This document shows, piece after piece, positions 52,646 to 60,449 of a stretch of DNA of 64,000 nt. Each line of letters begins with the position of its first letter. The first letter of the stretch is position 1. Below the pieces are notes generated by a model. It worked only from the letters and a program-made list of their open reading frames with translations, was not told the DNA's origin and made no database searches. This stretch comes from Palsa-506 sp963755815. Its GTDB lineage: Bacteria > Actinomycetota > Actinomycetes > Streptosporangiales > Streptosporangiaceae. Made by a program: the position numbers and the translations under genes. The DNA is taken from assembly GCA_963755815.1 (NCBI GenBank), contig CAVWLF010000010.1:1-64000 (forward strand), read 5' to 3'.

Positions 52646-53503
52646 GTGGGCCAGATTGCACCGGTTTCCGGTGCGCTGGTGGCACTATCCAGCAGCTCCG
52701 TCTTCCCGGAGCGGATGCCGGACGCCTTCGAGACGGCGGCCAGGCTCGGTTACGACGGCGTTGAGGTGATGGTCACCACCGACCTGATCAGCCAGAACGT
52801 TGATGTCCTGCGCAGGCTGGTCGATTATCACGGTGTTCCGGTGCTGGCCGTGCACGCACCTTGCCTGCTGATCACCCAGCGGGTCTGGGGCCGGGAGCCA
52901 TGGGGCAAGCTCAACCGGGCCCGGCAGGCAGCGGAGCAGCTCGGTGCGCGGGTGGTCGTGCTGCATCCGCCGTTCCGCTGGCAGCGCGAGTACGCCCGCG
53001 AGTTCGAGGCCGGGCTGGCCCGGATGGGCGCGGAAACGGACGTGATGTTCGCGGTGGAGAACCTGTACCCGCTCCGTGCGCGCGGCGCCGAGGTGGCCGC
53101 GTACGCCCCGAGCTGGAACCCGGTCGAGCTTGACTGCCGGCACGTGACGCTGGACCTGTCGCACACGGCCGTGTCGGGGTCGGACGCGCTGGCGATGGCG
53201 GCCGAGCTGGGCCCCAGGCTGGCGCACGTGCACATGGCCGATGGCACCAAGCCGGGCCTGCCTGATGAGCACCTCGTCCCGGGCCGGGGCTTCCAGCCAT
53301 GCGCGGAACTGCTGCAGCGCCTGGCGGCGACCGGCTACGGCGGGGTGGTGGTGCTGGAGGTCAGTACCCTCCGGGCGGCGAGCGGCGAGGATCGTCAGGC
53401 TGACCTGGCCGAATCGCTGGCCTTTACCCGGCATCATCTCGGCCAGGACAGCCGCCTGCTGCGGGCTACGCCTCCAGGATCAGGGTCACCGGACCGTCGT
53501 TGA
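52646..53503 (+). CDS. sugar phosphate isomerase/epimerase-like TIM-barrel protein
   Basis: Xylose-isomerase-like TIM barrel (AP endonuclease 2 superfamily) of 285 residues. Landmarks: RLGYDGVEVMVTTDLISQNV, VLAVHAPCLLITQ, VVLHPPFRWQREYARE, FAVENLYPL (metal-binding Glu), LDLSHTAVSG (Asp, His), LAHVHMADG (His) and VVLEVST (Glu). The metal site appears complete. Substrate unknown. GTG 52646 follows GGGGAG. The 3-prime end overlaps convergent dtd by 38 bases. Confidence 0.8.
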   Translation: MGQIAPVSGALVALSSSSVFPERMPDAFETAARLGYDGVEVMVTTDLISQNVDVLRRLVDYHGVPVLAVHAPCLLITQRVWGREPWGKLNRARQAAEQLGARVVVLHPPFRWQREYAREFEAGLARMGAETDVMFAVENLYPLRARGAEVAAYAPSWNPVELDCRHVTLDLSHTAVSGSDALAMAAELGPRLAHVHMADGTKPGLPDEHLVPGRGFQPCAELLQRLAATGYGGVVVLEVSTLRAASGEDRQADLAESLAFTRHHLGQDSRLLRATPPGSGSPDRR

Positions 53504-53891
53504 CTAGCGTGACCTGCATGTCCGCGCCGAATACGCCGGTCTGCACGTCGGCGCCGAGGCCGCTCAGCGCATCGGCAAAGGCCGCCACCAGCGGCTCAGC
53601 CACCGGCCGCGGCGCGGCCGCCAGCCAGGTCGGCCGCCGTCCCCGGGATGTGTCCGCGTACAGCGTGAACTGGCTGATAACCAGCAGCGGCGCGGATGCC
53701 TCCGCGCAGGACCGCTCGCCGGACAGGATCCGGAGATGATAGATCTTGCGGGCCAGGGACGCGGCGATTTCCGGCGTGTCCGAATGGGTCGCCCCGACCA
53801 GCACCACCAGGCCGGGCCGGGGCAGGAAGCCGACGGTCACCCCGGCAACGTCGACGCTCGCGGTACTCGCCCGCTGGACTACAGCTCGCAC
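53466..53891 (-). CDS. dtd: D-aminoacyl-tRNA deacylase
   Basis: Removes D-amino acids (and glycine from tRNA-Ala) from mischarged tRNAs. 141 residues: MRAVVQRASTASVDVAGVTV, LLVISQFTLYADTSRGRRPT and the cross-subunit MQVTLVNDGPVTLILEA with the Gly-cisPro-like NDGPVT. GTG 53891. Only 20 bases separate it from the divergent gene to the right. Confidence 0.93.
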   Translation of the reverse strand: MRAVVQRASTASVDVAGVTVGFLPRPGLVVLVGATHSDTPEIAASLARKIYHLRILSGERSCAEASAPLLVISQFTLYADTSRGRRPTWLAAAPRPVAEPLVAAFADALSGLGADVQTGVFGADMQVTLVNDGPVTLILEA

Positions 53892-53911
53892 GGGAAGGCA
53901 TTCTTCCGCTC

Positions 53912-54793
53912 ATGACAGCAGATAACACAGCCCGACCCGCCGATGGACGGCTCTCGTCGCCGGGCCGGGACGCCACCCTCATCACCGTCGCCCCGACCGG
54001 CGCCGAATCAGACAAGGCCAAGGTCCCCGCGCTCCCGGTAACCCTCGACGAGCTGGTGACCACCGCGAAGGACTGCCGGGCCGCGGGTGCCGCCGTCATC
54101 CATGTTCACATCAGGGACGGCCAAGCCCGGCCCACGCTTGACATCAGCAGGCTGACCGACACGGTCCGGGCGCTGCGCGAGGGCACCGACCTGATCGTCC
54201 AGCTGTCCACCGGCGGAGCCGTCACCGACGGCTTCGAGCAGCGGCTGGCGGTGCTGGACGCGGCCCCGGACGCCTGCTCGCTCACCTGCGGCACGGTGAA
54301 CTTCGGCGGGGAGGTGTTCTCCAACCCGTGGCCGTTCATCCGCGAGCTCTACGCCAGGACCAAGGAACTGGGCGTGGTGCCCGAGTTCGAGCTGTTCGAC
54401 ATGGGCCATGTGGCCACGCTCAGCCGGCTGCTCGATGATATGGGCGCACCGCACGGCGGTCACGTGCACTGTGACCTGGTGATGGGGGTGCCGGGCGGAA
54501 TGCCGGGCACGGCCGCGCAGCTGGTCCAGGCCGTCGCGGCGCTGCCGCCCGGGGCGACCTGGTCGGCGACCGGAGTAGGCCGGACCTCGGTGCCGGTGAT
54601 CTTCGCCGCGCTCGCGGCCGGGGGCCACCTGCGGGTCGGGATGGAAGACACGATTTCGTTCGCCCGCGGCCGCCCGGTGACGGGCAACGCCGAGCTGGTC
54701 GAGCGCGCCGCCGCGCTCGCCGGGCTGGCGCAGCGGCCCGCGATGACCCCGGACCAGGCCCGCGCGATGCTGGGCGTGCAGGCCGGCCGCTGA
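53912..54793 (+). CDS. BKACE family protein (3-keto-5-aminohexanoate cleavage enzyme-like, DUF849)
   Basis: Zn-dependent TIM-barrel enzyme of 293 residues; family members condense beta-keto acids with acetyl-CoA. Signatures: ATLITVAPTGAE, AAGAAVIHVHIRDG (zinc His pair), IVQLSTGGAV, CSLTCGTVNFGGEVFSN, PEFELFDMGH and VGMEDTISFARGRP. Substrate cannot be deduced; no lysine fermentation genes are near. ATG 53912; the spacing from GGGAAGG (53891-53897) is long, so initiation may be unusual. Confidence 0.8.
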   Translation: MTADNTARPADGRLSSPGRDATLITVAPTGAESDKAKVPALPVTLDELVTTAKDCRAAGAAVIHVHIRDGQARPTLDISRLTDTVRALREGTDLIVQLSTGGAVTDGFEQRLAVLDAAPDACSLTCGTVNFGGEVFSNPWPFIRELYARTKELGVVPEFELFDMGHVATLSRLLDDMGAPHGGHVHCDLVMGVPGGMPGTAAQLVQAVAALPPGATWSATGVGRTSVPVIFAALAAGGHLRVGMEDTISFARGRPVTGNAELVERAAALAGLAQRPAMTPDQARAMLGVQAGR

Positions 54794-54913
54794 GGACCCG
54801 CCTGCTGCCAGCTCGCTCGCCAGCCGCGGCGAGCCGGCCGCCCGGGCCGCCGCCAGGCGCCCGGCGAACGGAGGGAGTTTGCCAGCGCAGGCGGTGGTGG
54901 CGAGACTGAGGGC

Positions 54914-55486
54914 ATGAGCCCGGTGAACGTCAGCTCGATCGGAAGCTTCATTCGCCAGCAGCGCGAGCAGGCCAGGATCTCGATCCGCCAGCTCGCCCAG
55001 GCGGCTGGCGTGTCCAATCCTTACCTCAGCCAGCTCGAGCGGGGCCTGCGCAAGCCGAGCGCGGACATCCTGCAGCAGCTCGCGAAGGGGCTGCGGATTT
55101 CCGCTGACGCGCTGTACGCGCAGGCCGGCATGCTGGAGGACCGCCCGGAGGGCACCGGCGTTCGGGACGCCGTCCTGGCCGACGCCGAGCTCACCGAGCG
55201 GCAGAAGCAGGTCCTGATCGAGCTCTACGAGTCATTCCGCAAGGAGCCGGCGGCATCGGCCGGGGAAGCGGCGCCATCGGCCGCGGAAGCGGCGGCGGCC
55301 GGGGAAGCGGCGGCGGCTGGGGAATCGACGGGAGCAGCGGCCGGAGAAGAGACGGCGGCAGCGGCCGGGGAAGCGGCGCCCGGCGGCGCCATCGACGGCG
55401 CCGGGGAGCAGGCTCCCGGCCGGGCGGAAACCGATGCCAGCCAGCAGCCTGATCGCCTGGTCCCAAGCCCGGCCAGCAACCGATAA
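54914..55486 (+). CDS. XRE-family regulator with Ala/Glu-rich repeat tail
   Basis: 190 residues. The first 75 form a helix-turn-helix: GSFIRQQREQARISIRQLAQ, AAGVSNPYLSQLERGLRKPS, ADILQQLAKGLRISADALYA. Residues 76-112 are a short conserved helical region (RDAVLADAELTERQKQVLIE). The last 75 residues are low-complexity with repeated AAAAGE/AGEAA units, acidic, with no domain. The DUF2516 gene follows 9 bases later; Rv0474 and Rv0476 form a similar neighbourhood around hbhA in M. tuberculosis (remembered), but no HbhA-like gene is between them here. Targets unknown. ATG 54914 has GAGACT six bases upstream, a weak leaderless signal. Confidence 0.8.
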   Translation: MSPVNVSSIGSFIRQQREQARISIRQLAQAAGVSNPYLSQLERGLRKPSADILQQLAKGLRISADALYAQAGMLEDRPEGTGVRDAVLADAELTERQKQVLIELYESFRKEPAASAGEAAPSAAEAAAAGEAAAAGESTGAAAGEETAAAAGEAAPGGAIDGAGEQAPGRAETDASQQPDRLVPSPASNR

Positions 55487-55489
55487 CCT
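55484..55489 (+). promoter_or_regulatory. -10 element of a leaderless promoter (DUF2516 gene)
   Basis: TAACCT, 6 bases, GTG 55496. It overlaps the stop region of the XRE gene; the DUF2516 gene may therefore be transcribed independently as well as from the XRE promoter. Confidence 0.45.
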
Positions 55490-55495
55490 GGCATC

Positions 55496-55840
55496 GTGCT
55501 GTTCAGTAACCCGAGCGCGTTCTCGGCGCTCAACTGGATCTTCGAAGTGCTGGCCATCGCGGCACTGGTGGTCGAGGCATGGGCGTTCGTCGACGCGACC
55601 CGCCGGCCCACCGCCGCGTTCGTCGCAGCGAGCAAGCAGACCAAGCCGCTGTGGCTGATCATCCTGGGCGTTGCCACCGTGATCGGCCTGTACACGGCCG
55701 CGAGCGGCAGCTTCGCCGTGATCGGCATCTTGTCCGTGGCCTCTTTCGTGGCGGCGGCCGTCTATCTCACCGACGTCCGGCCCAAGGTCAGGGGTATCGG
55801 CGGCGGGTCATCGAACCAGGGCCCCTACGGTCCCTGGTAG
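55496..55840 (+). CDS. DUF2516 family membrane protein
   Basis: 114 residues with three membrane helices: FEVLAIAALVVEAWAFVDAT, PLWLIILGVATVIGLYTAA and AVIGILSVASFVAAAVYLTD. The pattern and the C-terminal VRPKV motif are typical of actinobacterial DUF2516. Function unknown. A terminator hairpin overlaps its stop codon. Confidence 0.8.
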   Translation: MLFSNPSAFSALNWIFEVLAIAALVVEAWAFVDATRRPTAAFVAASKQTKPLWLIILGVATVIGLYTAASGSFAVIGILSVASFVAAAVYLTDVRPKVRGIGGGSSNQGPYGPW

Positions 55841-55845
55841 GGGCC
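55820..55845 (+). terminator. hairpin at the end of the DUF2516 gene
   Basis: GGCCCCTAC, 8-base loop, GTAGGGGCC: a perfect 9-bp stem that spans the DUF2516 stop codon. No T run. Probable stem-only terminator. Confidence 0.6.
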
Positions 55846-55864
55846 GGGCTGATCGCGCCGACGC

Positions 55865-55870
55865 TAGGCT
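55865..55870 (+). promoter_or_regulatory. -10 element of a leaderless promoter (AlaX-like gene)
   Basis: TAGGCT, 6 bases, GTG 55877. No ribosome site. Fits the leaderless pattern and follows a terminator, so it is a separate transcription unit. Confidence 0.5.
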
Positions 55871-55876
55871 CTGGGC

Positions 55877-56608
55877 GTGAGTGAGAACCAGTGGCGAACG
55901 CACCGGCTTGAGCTGGATGATCAGACCCTGCGGGAATGGGACGCCGTGGTCCTGGCGGCAACGCCGGACGGGATCGTGCTTGACCGCTCGGCCTTCTACC
56001 CGGGCGGCGGCGGGCAGCCGCCCGACTACGGGGTACTGCTCTGGGGCGGCGTGCAGACGCGCATCGCCGGCGCGCGGAAGGGCGACGACCTCTACCTGAT
56101 CCCCGCCGACGGCGATCCGCTCCCGCCGCCGGGCACGGCCGTCCGCGGCGCCGTGGAAGACGGCCGGCGGACCGCCCTGATGCGCACCCACTCCGGGTTG
56201 CACGTGCTCTGCGGCGTCGTGTTCAGGGACTTCGGCTCGCTGGTCACCGGCGGGAATATGGAGCCGTATGCCGCGAGGATGGACTTTGACCTGCCCGAGG
56301 TGCCGCCCGGGTTCAAGGAGAACGTCGAGTCCGCCTGCAACAAGGAGATCGCCGCCGGGCGCCGGATCGACGTCCGGACGCTGCCCCGGGACGAGGCGTT
56401 CGCCATCCCCGACATCATCCGCACCGCGACCAACCTCGTCCCGGCGGACGTGGCGGAGGTTCGCATCATCGACATCGTAGGGCTGGACCAGCAGGCCGAC
56501 GGCGGAACGCATGTGGCGGCGACCAGCCAGATCGGCCGGATCGAGGTCGTCAAGATCGAGAACAAGGGAAAGGGCTTCCGCCGCCTGCGGATCCGCATCT
56601 CCGACTAG
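55877..56608 (+). CDS. alanyl-tRNA editing protein (AlaX-type)
   Basis: Free-standing AlaRS editing domain of 243 residues that would hydrolyse Ser- or Gly-tRNA-Ala. N-terminal barrel FYPGGGGQPPDYGVL; zinc site first half MRTHSGLHVLCGVV (HxxxH); second half QADGGTHVAATSQIG, where the Cys of the AlaRS CxxxH is Asp but His remains; C-terminal IENKGKGFRRLRIRI. The Asp variant may be normal for this subgroup. With dtd, this window encodes two tRNA quality-control enzymes. Confidence 0.85.
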   Translation: MSENQWRTHRLELDDQTLREWDAVVLAATPDGIVLDRSAFYPGGGGQPPDYGVLLWGGVQTRIAGARKGDDLYLIPADGDPLPPPGTAVRGAVEDGRRTALMRTHSGLHVLCGVVFRDFGSLVTGGNMEPYAARMDFDLPEVPPGFKENVESACNKEIAAGRRIDVRTLPRDEAFAIPDIIRTATNLVPADVAEVRIIDIVGLDQQADGGTHVAATSQIGRIEVVKIENKGKGFRRLRIRISD

Positions 56609-56645
56609 CCACGGCACGGCGGCAGAGACGAGCCACGGCGCGGCG

Positions 56646-57584
56646 TCAGAACGGAATGGACAGGAACGCCACCGGGACCGCCACCAGCAGCACGGCCGTG
56701 CCGCAGACGAGGGCGATAGCCGGCGCCGACAGCCCGGGCGCGGGCCTGAGCATCCGCGCGACCCGGACGGCTACCTCGCCATGGCCGGCACCGTCGGCGG
56801 CCAGGGTGCCCGATGGCGCCGGCGAGCCCGCGGCGCCGACCCGCATCAGCGCGGTCGCCAGTTCCCGGGCCGGGCGGTGCCGGAGCGCGTGGTCGTCAGC
56901 CAGCATCTCCAGGAGCAGCGCGACCGCGCTCTCGGCCCGGCGGGCCACGGCCGACCAGCGGAATGCCCGCAGCAGCGCGGTGAACGGCAGCAGCACGAGA
57001 TCGTGCCGCTCTCTCAGGTGCGCCCGCTCGTGCGCGAGCACGGCGGCCAGCTCGGCCTGGTCCAGCAATGCAAGCGTGCCGGCGCTGAACACGATCCGCG
57101 ATCGCAGGCCAGGCACGCAGTAGGCGGCGGCCGCCGGATGATCGACGACGAGCGCGCCGGGCACCTTGGGGTCCCCGTGGGCGAGCAGGCTGAGCAGGTC
57201 CCGCTGCCGCCGCCGGGCGCGCAGCACGGCCGCGAAGGCCGCCACCAGCACCCAGCAGAGCAGCATCAGCAGCACCAGCCCGGCGGCCACCGACACCAGC
57301 CGGAGGACCGCGAGCGGGCCGGACGCTCTCGGCTCGAACACGCCGTCGCGCACCACCCGGGACGCGACGGCCAGTGCCGCCCGGGCCACTCCGGTGTGCC
57401 GCTGGCCCGCGCCGAGCCCGGCCAGCGCGCCAACCGCGGCCAGCCCCCAGCCCAGCCCGAGCGCCTGCCAGAGCAGGATCGCGGCCGCCGGACACCGGCC
57501 CGGCCAGCTGGCCGAGGCCAGCGCGGAAGCGGCCGGGATGCTGCCCGCCGCGACCGCGGCGAGGATCAGGACTGCGGGGAACAC
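56646..57584 (-). CDS. M56-family (BlaR1-like) membrane metallopeptidase
   Basis: 312 residues with about four membrane helices (VLILAAVAAGSIPAASALA, LGWGLAAVGALAGLGAGQ, LLMLLCWVLVAAFAAVLRA and a C-terminal VCGTAVLLVAVPVAFL) and the zinc motif HERAH in LAAVLAHERAHLRERHDLVL. It lacks the extracellular penicillin-sensor domain of BlaR1, as do most actinobacterial members. It lies 6 bases downstream of the BlaI-type repressor and would cleave it on a signal (family knowledge). GTG 57584. Confidence 0.88.
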   Translation of the reverse strand: MFPAVLILAAVAAGSIPAASALASASWPGRCPAAAILLWQALGLGWGLAAVGALAGLGAGQRHTGVARAALAVASRVVRDGVFEPRASGPLAVLRLVSVAAGLVLLMLLCWVLVAAFAAVLRARRRQRDLLSLLAHGDPKVPGALVVDHPAAAAYCVPGLRSRIVFSAGTLALLDQAELAAVLAHERAHLRERHDLVLLPFTALLRAFRWSAVARRAESAVALLLEMLADDHALRHRPARELATALMRVGAAGSPAPSGTLAADGAGHGEVAVRVARMLRPAPGLSAPAIALVCGTAVLLVAVPVAFLSIPF

Positions 57585-57590
57585 GACAGG

Positions 57591-58046
57591 TCAGCCCTCA
57601 GCGGCGTCTTCGCGCAGATCGCCCTGCCCGGGCGGCTCAGCCGGTGCGCGCGAGCCGGCCGGTGCGCGCGGGCGGCCCGGCTCGGCTGGCTCGCGGGCTT
57701 CGAGCGCCTCCAGCGCGCGGCGCAGGGCCCGGGCCTCCGCACCCGACACGCTGCGGACGAAGCGGGCCAGCGCGGCGGGCCGGTCGCCGGTCTGGTCCAG
57801 CGCGTTCAGCATCAGCTCGGTGACGTAGGCTTCCCTGGTCTCGGCCGCGCGGTACCGCCACGCGCGGCCGTCCCGCTCGCGCCGCGAGAAGCCCTTCTTG
57901 GCCAGCCGGTCGAGCACGGTCATCACCGTGGTGTGCGCCAGGTCCCGCTCCGTCAGCTGCCCGCTGACCTGGCGGACCGTCAGCGGCTCGGGGCTCTCCC
58001 AGAGCACATCCATAATGGCGCGTTCGAGTTCACCCAGCCGGTTCAC
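57591..58046 (-). CDS. BlaI/MecI/CopY-family transcriptional repressor
   Basis: 151 residues. Winged-helix domain: LGELERAIMDVLWESPEPLT, VRQVSGQLTERDLAHTTVMT, VLDRLAKKGFSRRERDGRAW. The dimerisation helices follow (ALARFVRSVSGAEARALRRA), and the last 30 residues are a Pro/Gly/Arg-rich extension. GTG 58046 is leaderless (TAAAGT at 6 bases). It presumably represses its own operon through the inverted repeat that covers the -10. No beta-lactamase gene is nearby. Confidence 0.88.
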   Translation of the reverse strand: MNRLGELERAIMDVLWESPEPLTVRQVSGQLTERDLAHTTVMTVLDRLAKKGFSRRERDGRAWRYRAAETREAYVTELMLNALDQTGDRPAALARFVRSVSGAEARALRRALEALEAREPAEPGRPRAPAGSRAPAEPPGQGDLREDAAEG

Positions 58047-58050
58047 GGCG

Positions 58051-58085
58051 CCACTTTACTCGCGTCGCACCGTCCTGAGTAGTGG
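58051..58085 (-). promoter_or_regulatory. blaI-type operator overlapping a leaderless promoter
   Basis: On the minus strand CCACTACTC, 15 bases, GAGTAAAGTGG, an imperfect inverted repeat; the right half includes the -10 TAAAGT (58053-58058), which lies 6 bases before GTG 58046. BlaI proteins bind half-sites containing ACTAC/GTAGT, of which the left half has one. Autoregulation is the likely meaning. Confidence 0.5.
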
Positions 58086-58268
58086 CCGCGCGTCCCGCTG
58101 GTGCGGTGCGGCCAGCGCGTGCTGGCCGCGTTCGCCGCCAGGCAGGCGTCGCGTGGCCAGTAGCCCGGCCGGCAGGTGCGACACTGGGAAGACCAGGTAA
58201 TGCGCAGATCGGGTAAGCAGTGCGCGCGGCATTGACCGGCCCGCAGGAAAGGCTCCAGGAGGACAACG

Positions 58269-59345
58269 GTGTCCGAAAGCTCCCCGCGTTTCCGCTCGAT
58301 CCTCGACCAGTTCGTGCCCTACAAGCCGGGGCGGATCCCGGTGCGGGAGGACGGCAGGTCGCACAAGCTGTCATCGAATGAGTCGCCGTTCGGGCCGCTG
58401 CCCTCCGTCGTCGAGGTCATCGCCGCAGCGGCCGGGCAGGTCAACCGGTATCCCGACAACGGGGCGGTCGCCCTAACAGAGGCGATCGCCGGCCGCTTCG
58501 CCGTTCCGCCCGCGCACGTCGCGGTCGGCTGCGGCTCGGTCGGGGTGACCCAGCAACTGCTCGCGGCGGTCGGCGAGCCGGGCACGGAAATCATCTACGC
58601 CTGGCGCTCGTTCGAGGCGTACCCGCTCCTGGTCGACCTGGCCCACGCCACCTCGGTGCGGGTACCGCTGCGGGATCAGGCGCACGATCTGGCCGCGATG
58701 GCGGACGCGATCACCGACCGGACCAGGATGATCATCGTCTGCAACCCGAACAACCCGACCGGCACCGTCGTGCACCGCGCCGAGCTGGAGCGGTTCCTGG
58801 ACCGGGTGCCCGGCGACTGCCTGGTGGTACTCGACGAGGCCTACCACGAGTACGTGCGGGACAGCGACGTCCCGGATGGCCTCAGCCTCTATCGCGACCG
58901 GCCCAACGTGGCCGTGCTGCGCACCTTCTCCAAGGCGTACGGGCTGGCTGGCCTGCGGGTTGGCTTCATGGTGGCGCACGAGCGGGTCGCCGAGGCGGCC
59001 CGCAAGACGATGCTGGCGTTCACGGTGAACGCCGTCGCGCAGGCCGCCGCGATCGCCTCCCTGGCCGCCGAGGACGAGCTGCTCGAGCGGGTCGACGCGG
59101 TGGTCAAGGAGCGTGACCGGGTCCGCGACGAGCTGCTCGCCCAGGGCTGGCAGGTGCCGCCCACCGAAGCCAACTTCGTCTGGCTGCAGCTCGGCGACGA
59201 GACGGCCGGCTTCGCCGCGGCGTGCGAGCTGGCCGGGATCAGCGTCCGGCCGTTCGGCGCGGAGGGGGCGCGGATCTCGATCGGGGACTATGACGCGAAC
59301 GACGAGTTGCTGGCGGTAGCGAAGGCGTACCCGCGCCGCGGCTGA
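58269..59345 (+). CDS. hisC: histidinol-phosphate/aromatic aminotransferase (HisC-like)
   Basis: PLP-dependent class I/II aminotransferase of 358 residues. SSNESPFGPLPSVVEV at 35, CNPNNPTGTVVHR at 158 (PLP-contact Asn), VVLDEAYHEY (Asp) and FSKAYGLAGLRVGFM with the PLP Lys222. Most similar in layout to HisC/Pat enzymes; no his genes are adjacent, so an aromatic aminotransferase (Pat/HisC2) is more likely than a histidine pathway enzyme. GTG 58269 with AGGAGG five bases upstream. Confidence 0.85.
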   Translation: MSESSPRFRSILDQFVPYKPGRIPVREDGRSHKLSSNESPFGPLPSVVEVIAAAAGQVNRYPDNGAVALTEAIAGRFAVPPAHVAVGCGSVGVTQQLLAAVGEPGTEIIYAWRSFEAYPLLVDLAHATSVRVPLRDQAHDLAAMADAITDRTRMIIVCNPNNPTGTVVHRAELERFLDRVPGDCLVVLDEAYHEYVRDSDVPDGLSLYRDRPNVAVLRTFSKAYGLAGLRVGFMVAHERVAEAARKTMLAFTVNAVAQAAAIASLAAEDELLERVDAVVKERDRVRDELLAQGWQVPPTEANFVWLQLGDETAGFAAACELAGISVRPFGAEGARISIGDYDANDELLAVAKAYPRRG

Positions 59346-59371
59346 CGGCCCTTGATTTTTAACGCGGCACG

Positions 59372-59412
59372 ACGCCCCGCTCGCCCCCGCGGGCGAGCGC
59401 CCGGCGGCGTGA
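59372..59412 (+). terminator. terminator after the aminotransferase gene
   Basis: CGCTCGCCC, loop CCGC, GGGCGAGCG (59378-59399), a perfect 9-bp stem extended by outer CGCC/GGCG pairing. Starts about 30 bases after the stop codon. A TTTTTAA run lies before it rather than after. Confidence 0.65.
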
Positions 59413-59491
59413 TCATTCTCACCATCCGGCGGCTGATCGGGTCCGGGGATCTCGCTTACGCTGGTGCTGGCGGCGGCGGAGGGCATGCTCG

Positions 59492-60400
59492 ATGAAGGTC
59501 TACGTGATCCACGAGAACCCGGACTGGTATGCGCCGCTCGGCGCGGCGTTCGACGCCGCCGGAGTGCCGCACGAGCAGTGGCTGCTCGGCGATGGCGTGC
59601 TTGATCTGGATTCGGTGCCGCCGGACGGGGTGTTCTGGTCCCGGATGAGCGCGTCCGCGCACACCAGGGGCCATCCGTACGCGAAGGATCTCACCCGCGG
59701 CACGCTGTGCTGGCTGGAGTCCCATGGCCGGCGGGTGGTCAACGGCCGGCGGGTGCTCGAGCTGGAGATGAGCAAGATGGATCAGCTGACCGCGCTGCGC
59801 GCGGCCGGATTCGACGTGCCGCGCACGGTGGCCGTGGCCGGGCCGGCCGAGCTTCCGGCCGCCGCCAGGAAGCTTCCCGTGCCGTTCATCAGCAAGCACA
59901 ACCAGGGCGGGAAGGGCCTGGGCGTCCGGCTCTTCGAGAGCCACGACGAGTTCGACGAGTACCTGTCCGCGCCCGGCTACGAGGCACCGGCCGACGGGAT
60001 TACCCTGCTCCAGGAGTATCTGCGCGCGGCCGAGCCGTTCATCACCCGGGTGGAGGTGGTCGGCGGCGAGTTCATTTACGCGATCACGGCCGATACCGCT
60101 CGCGGCGGGTTCGAGCTGTGCCCGGCCGACGCCTGCGCCGTCGGCCAGCCGCCCGGGCCTGACCTGTTCGCGCTGCGAGACGGCTTCGCTCACCCGATCA
60201 CCGGCCGTTACACCGATTTCGCCCGGGACCAGGGCATCGAGATCGCCGGGTTCGAGTTCATCGAGACCGAAGACGGCCGCATGGTCACCTACGACGTGAA
60301 CACCACGACCAACTACAACGCCGCCGTCGAGGCCGTTGCGCCCCGGCCGGCGCTGCCAGCGGTGGCCGGGTTCCTCGGCGGCCTGCTGGCAGGCGTATAA
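59492..60400 (+). CDS. ATP-grasp ligase (RimK/glutathione synthetase-like)
   Basis: 302 residues. ATP-grasp features: MDQLTALRAAGFDVPRTVAV (start of the A domain), PVPFISKHNQGGKGLGVRLF (nucleotide-binding Lys and Gly-rich loop), LLQEYLRAAEPFITRVEVVG, and TYDVNTTTNYNAAVEAV (metal ligands Asp/Asn). The fold couples a carboxylate to an amine via acyl phosphate. Substrates unknown; resembles alpha-L-glutamate ligase-like proteins. ATG 59492 behind GGAGGG. The flavin monooxygenase gene follows 49 bases downstream, so the two probably work together. Confidence 0.82.
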   Translation: MKVYVIHENPDWYAPLGAAFDAAGVPHEQWLLGDGVLDLDSVPPDGVFWSRMSASAHTRGHPYAKDLTRGTLCWLESHGRRVVNGRRVLELEMSKMDQLTALRAAGFDVPRTVAVAGPAELPAAARKLPVPFISKHNQGGKGLGVRLFESHDEFDEYLSAPGYEAPADGITLLQEYLRAAEPFITRVEVVGGEFIYAITADTARGGFELCPADACAVGQPPGPDLFALRDGFAHPITGRYTDFARDQGIEIAGFEFIETEDGRMVTYDVNTTTNYNAAVEAVAPRPALPAVAGFLGGLLAGV

Positions 60401-60449
60401 ACAGGGAACGACGAGCCCGGGCCGCGACCGCCCGGAGAGGAGCCGGCTG

